Part shown: positions 54,767 through 64,000 of the stretch, piece after piece
How positions within the stretch are numbered: the first letter of the stretch is position 1
Layout: each line of letters starts with the position of its first letter
Made by a program: the position numbers and the translations under genes
NCBI GenBank assembly: GCA_015146655.1
Contig: VKHL01000083.1
Coordinates: 1 to 64,000 of the forward strand
DNA: 64,000 nt
From: Ochromonas danica
Taxonomy: Eukaryota; Sar; Chrysophyceae; Chromulinales; Chromulinaceae
Direction: 5' to 3'
Notes under the pieces: generated by a model
The model's input: the letters and a program-made list of their open reading frames with translations, nothing else
What the model was told of the DNA's origin: nothing
Databases searched by the model: none

Positions 54767-56556
54767 ATGAATGTCCTTCTAGTTATTGGTGACTGGCAAG
54801 TGAGTGATATTAATCAAATAGAATTCTTCCTTCATATTCAAGATAAGAGTGAGGTCATTGAAAAGCTTATTGAATATGTTCCCATTCCATGGAAAGCTCA
54901 TCTTCAAGCAATTGATCTTCATCAACATCTTACTTGTCACATCCTCTCCTTCCCTACTCTATCCTCTACCTCATCGTCTAGAGTGAATGGCCAAGATGAT
55001 GATGGTCTACTTCACTATTTAATGCTAGGGGAGGACAATAAGAGTCATCCTTGTCTGCATTTGCCGGCTTTGCTTTTCACTGACGCTACAGCTACATCTG
55101 CCACTACCTCGCACTACCACTTCCTCCACACAATTCCTCTTTCACTTCGTTGGTTGTATTCCTTAATCCCTTCCCTCTCTTCTTCCTCTTCTTCATCATC
55201 TTCTCTTATTGAGGAGCAAGATGGGAACAACATCGCTTTGTATAAGTCAAAAGGAATGCTCGCTTATGAAAGTTTAGACATGTGCTTAGCAGCTAGAAGG
55301 TAAGCAATACTACGAGGAAGAATGGTCTTTTGTATCTTGTTTGACATGTGATTGTTGTTGTTGTTAGCTTCTCTCAGGTTCTCATATGGAATGCACATGA
55401 TAGCTCGACCTTGTATAACTTAGCATGTATTTATCAATTTTCTGGATTGACTTTTCTTGCCATGGGTATGTTACAAGAATTGTTATTAGATCATCCTGAG
55501 GATCATATAGCACAGACTTTGTTATGGCAGCTGGCGACTTCATCACCAAGACATGGTGAGATTGCACAAGGTATCTATCGTCTATTGCAAGAAAAAGGCA
55601 AAGGAGATCTACAAGCAGGAATGCGATTGGCAGCGTTGACGAATGTTGGACCTCTAGCAATGCAGGGTCAAGAGGATTATATTCGTATGGTGTTCAATAA
55701 TCTAGCTGACAGCTTTGAAGACAAGCTTGTTCATGCCTTACATTATGAAGTACCATGGCGACTGGCTAATATAGTCGAACAATACTATCGAAGTACTAGC
55801 TTAGTGTTGGATGGTCAAGAAGAAAGTATGGCGTCTAGTGGAATTATGGGTCATGCTAGAATAGTTGATTTGGGTTGTGGATCAGGGCTTTGTGCCAAGA
55901 CTTTCTCGTCATTCTTTTCTCGTCCAGGTCATACTACCTTGGTAGAAGATAGTATGGGTCTTCCTTTACTTCTTCAATCCCTCTCTGAGGATAGTAAATC
56001 CAATGGATGGATTGTTGGGATTGATCTCTCTGATCGAATGATTGCTATTGCTAATAACTTGAAACTCTATCGAGGTCTTTATACAGGAGATATTGCTAGT
56101 TTTATTGCTTCTATTATTGATCATAATGTTGCGAAGGCATCGAAAGACAGAGTATTAGTGGATATTATATTGGCTGCAGATACTTTTATTTATATAGGAG
56201 CGCTGGGCCAGGTCTTTGTTCAGCTGAGTCAACTGGTGGAATCGGGAGCGTGTTTTGCATTTTCTATTGAAGATCTTGAAGCCAGCAGTCTATGCACGTC
56301 ATCGTCTATTTCTGGCGGCTCTTTTGAGAACAATGATAGTTCGGAACTGGAGTGGATTGATGGAGAACCTCTGGGAGCGGTGGCAGGGTGGGGAGTGCGT
56401 CTGGGTCGTTCTGTGCGATATGCCCATAGCGACCGCTATATTCATCTGCTTGCTCAGAGAAATGGTTGGCACGTGGTGAAGGCGGAACGAGAAGCTCTCA
56501 GGATGGAAGAAGGACAACCTGTTCTGGGGTATTGTTATCTTCTCGTGAGACAGTGA
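54767..56556 (+). CDS. TPR-containing SAM-dependent methyltransferase (COG4976-like)
   Basis: Two exons (54767-55299, 55368-56556) give 573 residues. The first 180 residues have no recognised domain and end in a Ser run. After the intron comes a TPR-like helical region (STLYNLACIYQFSG, then MGMLQELLLDHPED). The linker MVFNNLADSFEDKLVHALHYEVPWRL is diagnostic of this predicted methyltransferase group. The methyltransferase core has motif I VDLGCGSGLCAKTF, the acidic residue after WIVGIDLSDRMI, and LAADTFIYIGAL. The substrate is not known. The C-terminus (GYCYLLVRQ) is the usual last strand. No targeting peptide is evident. Confidence 0.82.
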
Positions 56557-56688
56557 AATGGAGGCTTCTGTGGTTGATGTGGATGAATGGTGTATTGTGT
56601 TAATGAATCTACTGTCTGTATATAATAAAGAATGCAGATTAAGTCTCCTTGTGAGCATAGAAACAGCTGGGGAAAGGTTTAATATCTA

Positions 56689-59028
56689 CTATAGCATTGC
56701 TGCCACATGAAGATATTGCCTTCTTTTGCTTTCTGCGCTGTTGTCATTGGTACCATCCTTGTATTGTGTTTTAGTCAACTTGATGCTGCCCCAGTTTCCA
56801 TCTTCATGTCCATCTTCTATATCATGGATAGATTTCTCTCCATCAACTTCATTTTGAATGGATTCTTTCATCTCCGCTTCATCGTTATTATCGGCATCAG
56901 GAGGTTTGATTCGACGGTATCTTTGCTGGTTGAAGAGTAGTGCAAAGTAGCCAAGGGCAAAATAACCTGCTGTTAAAACAAGAAGCACGCCCGCACTCAG
57001 ATTAATGGAGCCATTCTATATGACATACATCAATTTAGGAGCTAAAGGGTGGATTTAATGATTGTCAGAGCATAAACCTGAAATGAGAAAGAAGTAATGA
57101 CTTCTTCTCCCGTTGTACGGCACTGGCCGGGGGTTGAAGCGTCACAAGTGAAAGTTTCGCCTTTGAATTCATTTATCAGCACTGCCTAGCGGGAGAAGAT
57201 AAAGATTAGTATACTACATTGTAAAGTTATGATGATCTGCATCCAGCTTACTTGGAAGCCCCAGTAGACCAAGGAGAGATTGCGCACCCACACGCTTCCC
57301 ACAGGCAAAGAAGAAGCGTTAATGTAGAAGCCTCCGTATAATAGGAGGATGATAAACACTGGTGGGCCAATGGCATTGGCGATTACTGCATTAGGGGATA
57401 TCGCTGATATTAGAAATCCCAGTGAGCATGCATTGAGAGTTGAAAGACACACAATTGAGGCGAATATAAAGAATCGGTCCGCAAGAGGATGTAATCCTGT
57501 GCTCCAATATATGATGGTGCAGTAAATGACTAAATGTCATGAAACAATCGGTAAATAATTATCTGTAGTTTCAGTGCAGCATCGAACTGACCTGCTACAA
57601 CAATTTGCATTGGAATCTCAGCTATAACTCGAGCAAGATAATAGCTTGAAAAGCGATATGATCCACCCAAAACTTCCCTAGAGACCAGGAATTTCTCGGA
57701 AGGAAATGCAGTCAATGTGCCAATCAATGGGCTGAATCCCTAAATCACGGTGTTTCATTTACATTGATTATGTATGGTATTCACGCAGTGGATGCATGAT
57801 ATCGAACCTGGTTAATGAGCACAAAGTACAATAGGCCTGCACGATTTTGAATACCTCGCTGATCGTAACTTAGATCGCGATATATGAGGGATATTAACAC
57901 TGCAAAGAAGAGGGAAGTCGCTCCTCTGACTATCAAGGCACCGTAGTTGCGGTATATGTTCACATTGGCTCTCCATAATAGTACGCTAAAATCTTGAAAC
58001 CAACTTGTTAAGATGTTGCTTGACTTTGAGTATTCTGGAGGCTTCAATATTTCATCCACTCGGGTACTTGTTCGAACAGAAGAAGGCTTCCTCTCTGCGC
58101 TGAGAGAAATCTCCTCAAGCTCTCCGTGAGATGATTGCTGGTGCAGGATGAAAGCGTTTTCGAAAAATGTTATTCTTGCTTTTGTCTCCGTTTCTGTCTC
58201 GACAGTCTTTGTATTGAGAGAGAGTATGTCGAGATAATAATCCGCGGGGTTGAAATGCTGGGGACAGTCATAACCAAGATTGCGAAAGTAAGTCAATGCT
58301 TGGTCCACTTGGCCGAAAAACATCAGCTTTCCGTCAGACAATAGTAACAGTCGATCAAACATAGCAAAGATGGAGGATCGAGGTTGATGAATCACGGAGA
58401 CTACGATGCGGTTGTTGGCAGCCATTTTCTTCATGGTTTCCATCACAGATAGGGCTTGAAACGAGTCGAGCCCTGATGTAGGTTCATCAACAAATATTGT
58501 GGTTGGGCTTTTAATGAGCTCCTTGCCAATTAGGACACGTTTATATTCACCACCAGAAACACCTCTTTGATTCTCATTCCCTATCAGTGTATCCGCCGCA
58601 TTGGACAAACCCAACTCTCTCATAACTGCGACAACACGATTATCTCGTTCTTCCTTGGAGATATTACCTGGAGAATGGAAGTAGCAGGCAAGTGTAAGAG
58701 TTTCACGCACTGTGAGAAAGGCGAACATAGTTTCATCTTGTGCAACACAAGCGACAGTCTTTGTGGACATGCCATGGTCCAGATACTCTCCGTTATATGT
58801 GATTATACCCGTCAATTTGGTTTTTCTGTTGTATGATACTTTTCCGCTGAGGACACTCATCAAAGATGATTTCCCACATCCTGTAGGTCCCATAATGGCA
58901 AGGAGTTGGCCAGATGTAACATTGCCAGCAATATTTTTGAGAATTCTCCGCTCTTTTTGCTTATTAGTTTTGGAGTCTTTCACATTGATACTGAGGTTAA
59001 TCTTGGACCATTCCAATACATTCACCAT
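56689..59028 (-). CDS. ABCG (White/Brown) half-transporter
   Basis: Five exons on the reverse strand (59028-57808, 57739-57592, 57529-57252, 57185-57078, 57015-56689) give 693 residues. The nucleotide-binding domain comes first, as in ABCG proteins: Walker A MGPTGCGKSSL, signature GVSGGEYKR, Walker B TIFVDEPTSGLD and the switch VIHQPRSS. A linker of about 110 residues leads to six membrane helices. Between the last two lies a loop with Cys residues (TFTCDASTPGQCRT), typical of ABCG extracellular loop 3. The C-terminal tail after NQQRYRRIK is acidic and about 80 residues long, an addition to the family. Half-transporters dimerise to export lipids, sterols or small molecules; the cargo is unknown. 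Confidence 0.92.
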
Positions 59029-59434
59029 TTCTGATTTCGTTTTTTTTTGTTTCACTTGTTGATCACTCCCTCTTTCTATTATCTCTGTCTCTCTGTTGGT
59101 ATATTACTTGCTATTAGATTCCTAGAGGATTGAAGTGGATAAAGAATGGCTGAAAGTAATTCAATTGTGATGACTCCAGTGCAGCAGTCCTTCTAACCCC
59201 ACCACAGCAACTGTATCTTTCAGTCCTGGTGAAGAACTTCTTCAGTGTAAAAGGCATGAAAGAAGATGGTGTGTCAACAAGGAGGTGGTGGTGCTTCATC
59301 GTGTCTCTTAGTCCCTTGCGTTATTGTGTGGGTGAAATATTATTGTGGTGCGTGTGAATGGTCTTTTCAGATCCCCATACAGTAGTCAACAATCTATATA
59401 AGTATAGTAACATTACAGAAGCCTCTCAATCGAT
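59029..59434. other. Intergenic region SecA / ABCG
   Basis: This 406-bp stretch lies between two genes on the same strand. A 61-residue reverse-strand frame at 59114-59299 (HHHLLVDTPSS) shows no known domain. Nothing else is seen. Confidence 0.4.
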
Positions 59435-62400
59435 CTACATTTTGGAGGTAGTAGGCGAGTTGTTGGGATTGTAGATGAAGATCGAATAGACAGTATTTCT
59501 TCTCATTTCATCCATTAAGGGTGTGAAGAGTTTAGAAGCTCTTTCACGGTAGACTTCGAGTGGATCACGATCACCAGTGAAGGCTTGCACGGAGACCTCT
59601 TCCTTAACCACTTCCAAGCGTGTGAGGTGTTTACACCATAGCTCATCCACCTGAATACACACACACGCACGCGCGCGCACACACACACACAGTCAGAAAT
59701 GACACAATGACAAATAACGATAGTAAGGTTGTCTTACCTGAATGAGAGCAAGGTAGCGGAAGAATGCCACAAAAGCCCAAGCAGAGACTTGATCGATCTC
59801 TTGTTGTTTAGCTACAATAGCCTCTTCTAGTCGATCATGTAAGATAGGAAGTAAACCCCCTATTCCTGTCGCTCCTGATTGAATGAACTTACCCTCTTCT
59901 ACTGAAAAACGAATATTGGGAAAGAATTGCTTAGCCTTAGAGACAAGCTTGTCGACATTCACTTCAACATGTCCACCTCCTCCTCCACCTGCTGCAGTGG
60001 TAGTAGTAGATGCCTGGTAGATCTCATCCATAGTAGCCATACAATACTTCTTAAACAAGGTTATCATACCCTCATCACTAGAAGTGAGGAAAGCTCTTCG
60101 TTGAGTATAGAGTGCATTACGTTGACTGTTCGCCAGACTATCAATCTGATAGACTTTCTTACGTGCTTGATAGTAATACTTCTCAACTTCTTCTTGGACA
60201 GTATTTAATGCCTTGGTTACCATTTCATCTTCTAATGGCATATCTTCTGCTATACGAAATGATTCTAATAACCCTGCCATCTTATTCGCACCAAAGACAC
60301 GAAAGATTTCATCTTCTAAAGAAAGGAAGAATCGAGTACTACCAGGATCACCTTGACGACCACATCTTCCTCGTAATTGATTATCAATACGACGACTATC
60401 ATGACGTGTTGTACCAATGACATAGAGACCTCCTAAACGACGAACTGTCTCACGATCTTCTTTATAGATGGATTCAAATAAACGACTGAGAGAAGCAATT
60501 GCCTTGCGAAGATCATTCATTGCACTACCACCTTCCGAGCTGGTGGTAGCAGTAGTAATAGTGGTATTACCCGAGGATACAGGGGTAGTAGAGGTAGAGG
60601 TAGAGGTAGCAGGGGGTAGACTTCCCTCAGCTGCCAAGGCAATGATCTCCTCCAGACTAACACGATCAAAGGATCCCTGCTGTTGTTGCTGGCTGCTACC
60701 ACTACCACTACTACCACTGTTGCCACCATTAATACTACCACCTTCAACAGCATGGTCTCTCCGTGTAACAATCTCTCCATAGATAGCAGCGATTGAACGT
60801 TGAAGTTGAAGTTCAATCTTGCGAGGGATAGTACAAGGCAGGGTGAGACCGAGATGACGAGCCACGGCTTTTAAGGTGGGAAGCGCTACCACTTCTTCGT
60901 CTCCGTCTTCTTCCTCTTCCTCCTCAACCTCATTCTTGCCTTCCACCTGCGTCACTTCTTCTTCTTCCTCTTGAAGTTGTTGTGATGGAGTTGCTGTTTC
61001 AGTAGATATGATAGAATCTTCTCCTTCTGCTTCCTCCTCTTCCTCGTCATCCTCATCATCGTCGTCACTGACATGGTCAACAATATCTACCTCATCGTCT
61101 TCTTCATTAATCTCCACTAGACCAGCTTGATAGAGAAGTAGATATTTGGCTAATGCCTTAGCAGTGCCCTTGGCTGATCCACCTAAGATAATATCTGTAC
61201 CACGACCTGCCAGATTGGTCGCCACTGTTACAGCACCTAGTCGACCTGCTTGAGAGATAATCTCTGCTTCTTTCTCGATCTTATCAGGACGAGCATTAAG
61301 TACCTGTGCCTTGACACCTACAATACAATCATGTCATCATTATCATCATTATCCATCATGTGTTAACACATATAATACATAGCATATAGTCTACAGTGAG
61401 TTGGATATTGTGTGGATTAGCTTACCTAAGTCTTTCAATGCTTGTGCAAGATCTTCAGAAGCTTGTACAGAGACTGTACCAACTAGAATAGGACGACCTT
61501 TCTCATGATTTGTGATAATATTCCTTAACAGAGCTTTCATTTTGCCATCTTGATTACGGAAGACTGCATCAGGATAATCTCTTCGTACAACAGGTAAAGC
61601 CGTTGGAATAGGTAAAACCTTGAGGTTATAGATGTCTAGAAATTCCAAACAATCTGTCCAGGCTGTACCAGACATGCCAGAGAGACGTGGGAAGAGACGA
61701 AAGAGATTCTGATAGGTCACCTTAGCCACAACCTATTCAATCAATCATAACATGGCATAAAAGAACCAGATTGAAAGGGAAATTGATAGGGTAAAGTCAA
61801 CGAAAATAAACATGACTATTCTACAAGACAGCATCATTCAATATGTATAACTCCCTCTCCAAGCGAAACATCGACCATTGCTATTGGCTTTAGTCAGGCT
61901 GTCGAAATGTCAAAACCCGCTAAAACCAACAGCAGTGGTTGGCAGCGTTTGCGAGAGTTTCACACGGCAATACCAAAGGCAGAGTATGACAGGCACCTCT
62001 CTGCCAGGGATATATGGCAATACAGCTACAGGTATAAGCATATTGTACTGTAGTGTTCTGTTATCCTACCTGTGTCTCAGAAGACAGTGGTAATCCTTCT
62101 TTAGCTTCAATAGCTTGTTGAATACCTTCCGAGAATCGTCTAGATTCTAATACACGACCTGTAAAAGAATCAACAATAGCAATTGTTTGTCCTTGTATAA
62201 TATATTCCTTATCACGTTTGAAAAACTCTCTAGCTTTAATTGCATTAATAATAAAATATGCCCAAGGATCTTGTAAATCAAATAATGATTTATTTAATAT
62301 TTGTTCACATAGTTTATAACCAACAGGAGTAATTTCAATACGTTGATCTTTCTCATTTACTTCATAATGTTGTCCAGTTACCTATTCTCTCATATCTACC

Positions 62401-63621
62401 ATTAGTCTCTCTTATAATACAAGCAATACATGTATGTATATTACTTACCAAATTCTTTGCAATCTCTGAAGCCATGAGATACTTGTTATTCATGGCAGTT
62501 CCTTTCCTAGAGATAATCAATGGTGTCTTTGCTTCATCGATGAGGATACTATCTGCTTCATCCACAATACAAAAGGCAAAAGGTCTTAATTGTACAATAT
62601 TCTCTTGACTCATAGCCAGATTATCACGTAAATAGTCAAATCCAAGTTCTTGATTTGACAGGTAAGTAATATCGGCACTATAAGCTTCTTTACGTTGACT
62701 TTCTTTCATAGAGGATTGAATAATACCCACAGTCAGTCCTAAGAATTTAAAGATTTGGCCCATGGTCTCTCCATCACGACGTGCAAGATAATCATTTGTT
62801 GTCACAATGAAGACACTCCCTTCCTGACTTAAGGCATGTAAAGTTGCAGGTAAGACTGCCACTAATGTTTTGCCCTCACCAGTGGCCATCTCAGCAAGAC
62901 GTCCATCATGTAGTGCCATTCCTCCAATAAGCTATTCATATCAATAAAGAGTGAGTGAGACAACACCCTAGACTATAAATCAATATTGTCATGGTACTAA
63001 CCTGAACATCAAATGGTCTTAATTCCAATACTCTCCATGCAGCTTCACGTACAACAGCAAAGACTTCAACTAATAGATCATCTAAAGTCTCTCCTTGTGA
63101 TAAACGTTTACGAAATTCGGTAGTTTTATAACGTAATTCATCATCGGAAAGACGTTCATACTCTTCTTCTAAGGCATTAATCTTCTCCACACTTTGTAAA
63201 TAGACTGATAATTGCTTATCATTCTCTTGAATAAGACTTTCTGTTGGATCCCCTCCACCAACAATTTTACGGAAATTTTCTAATAAACCCATTTGTAAGA
63301 CCTAATCCCCACATAGCCATAATCAATTATCATGCATTAGATAATCATCATTAGGACATGTTAAAAGGATGGTAGAGGAGGTGGTAGACTTAATCTCACC
63401 TGATGATGGCCATGGCGTGGAAAAGCAGCAGTAGTAGTTGTAGTAGTGGAAGTTGTGCTGGAAGTTGTAGTGGGTGTGGTTGGAAAAGGTGTCCATACTT
63501 TTCTTATTGATTGAAAATGAGGCCATGTAAAAGGTTGAACCAGCTCATACTTCATCATGAAGGTCATCATCATCAACATGACCACTTGCTGATTAGAAAG
63601 GAAAAAGTTGAAGTTGATCAT
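59435..63621 (-). CDS. SECA: Nuclear-encoded SecA preprotein translocase ATPase (plastid)
   Basis: Seven exons on the reverse strand (63621-63400, 63301-63002, 62931-62449, 62381-62070, 61732-61426, 61317-59738, 59650-59435) give 1139 residues. Exon 1 encodes only a presequence: a Met/Phe-rich hydrophobic segment ([11 protein letters not shown]), then a Thr/Ser-rich stretch. The core has MATGEGKT (Walker A, about 190), [12 protein letters not shown] (about 295), [13 protein letters not shown], and [23 protein letters not shown]. Two inserts split the second ATPase lobe: an acidic one (about 612-682) and a Ser/Thr/Gln-rich one (about 732-804). The C-terminal zinc finger of bacterial SecA is absent, as in plastid forms. 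SecA drives proteins through the SecYE channel of the thylakoid or inner envelope. Confidence 0.9.
59652..59692. repeat. CA/CG-rich dinucleotide run in the last SecA intron
   Basis: The intron between the last two SecA exons starts at 59737 and contains mixed cacacacacgcacgcgcgcg-type sequence next to its acceptor. It has no further features. Confidence 0.8.
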
Positions 63622-64000
63622 TCTTGTCTAATCTGTCTTCTTCAACTTTTCAATCCAGATTGCAAGAATCACCCACAGATTAAAATCAAAGTATAGTTAA
63701 TTTTCTTTTTTGGGGGGGAAAAGACAATATATTGCAATAGGGAGATAGGAGGTGGAAGAGGTATGAATAGCAAACAAGGACTCCCTAGTCTAGTTGTCAA
63801 TTGCTTTTCCTTTTCGATCACCTGCAAGGTGACGATTGCCAACACTTGCATGACTCACTCACACACTCACACACACTGTGTGTGCACACGCATGGGTGTG
63901 ATTGATGTGTTGTTTCCAACGCAAAACACCACTTGGACCTTGGAGATAAATAGTGGTTAAAAGTCCTAAAATAAGGCTTTTCATTTGGTTGAGGAGGAGG
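63622..64000. other. Upstream region of SecA
   Basis: No gene is supported. A G-run lies near 63711-63718 and a CA/TG palindromic stretch (cacacacactgtgtgtgc) at about 63860-63890. The SecA promoter is expected here. Confidence 0.4.

Noticed and set aside
59114-59299. A 61-codon frame between SecA and ABCG
   Set aside because: No domain, no conservation evidence and biased composition; too short to call.
1-64000. CRISPR arrays, operons, retroelements and other mobile elements
   Set aside because: No direct-repeat arrays with spacers, no polycistronic layout, no reverse transcriptase, integrase or transposase reading frames were found; introns and spacing are those of a eukaryotic nuclear genome.

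Overview
This is a nuclear window from a eukaryote, most likely a photosynthetic alga with a complex, red-derived plastid (ochrophyte/stramenopile-like; chrysophyte-like is a guess). Most genes carry short GT-AG introns of about 55-210 bp, and two introns are GC-AG. Two plastid proteins, the CtpA protease and the pyruvate dehydrogenase E2, begin with a signal peptide followed by an aromatic +1 residue (NA|WLL and YA|FWP), the presequence type used by complex red plastids. CtpA adds a twin-arginine thylakoid signal. Other proteins carry plain mitochondrial presequences (IF-2, uL4m, Obg, NDUFA5, Grx5). I saw no retroelement, virus-like element or DNA transposase. All exon joins were worked out by hand from splice signals, reading phase and family alignment.

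Layout. 0.3-1.7 kb: membrane-anchored START protein. 1.8-4.3 kb: two almost identical dienelactone hydrolase genes head to head in a palindrome. 4.6-6.7 kb: thylakoid CtpA. 7.2-7.5 kb: HMG-box protein. 8.4-9.6 kb: PDE6D-like prenyl-binding protein. 10.1-13.9 kb: mitochondrial IF-2. 14.1-15.6 kb: mitochondrial ribosomal protein uL4. 16.0-18.4 kb: Obg GTPase. 18.8-20.5 kb: NDUFA5, an intron-containing tRNA-Ser(UGA) and a YwlE-like phosphatase. 21.4-31 kb: an acidic membrane protein, a protein kinase and two unknown proteins with N-myristoylation-type N-termini. 32.6-34.2 kb: CTR copper transporter next to an inverted copy of the 3' end of Obg. 34.8-52 kb: four APC-family permease genes (two on each strand) around a type I membrane protein with a broken copy, a CGFS glutaredoxin and plastid E2. 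52.8-56.6 kb: clavaminate-synthase-like dioxygenase, a small membrane protein and a TPR/methyltransferase. 56.7-63.6 kb: ABCG half-transporter and a nuclear, intron-containing SecA.

The main theme is recent inverted duplication followed by homogenisation. The hydrolase pair is identical across exons and intron but diverged in its shared promoter. The four permeases are mosaics of identical blocks and diverged blocks. An inverted repeat of about 0.85 kb, made of the 3' ends of Obg and the copper transporter, bounds a 14.6-kb segment exactly as expected for an inversion made by staggered breaks. Functionally the window mixes organelle translation (IF-2, uL4m, Obg), organelle redox and energy (NDUFA5, Grx5, E2), plastid protein traffic and maturation (SecA, CtpA) and membrane transport (CTR, ABCG, APC). 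There is no sign of one operon-like pathway. A 672-base N gap interrupts the last permease gene.
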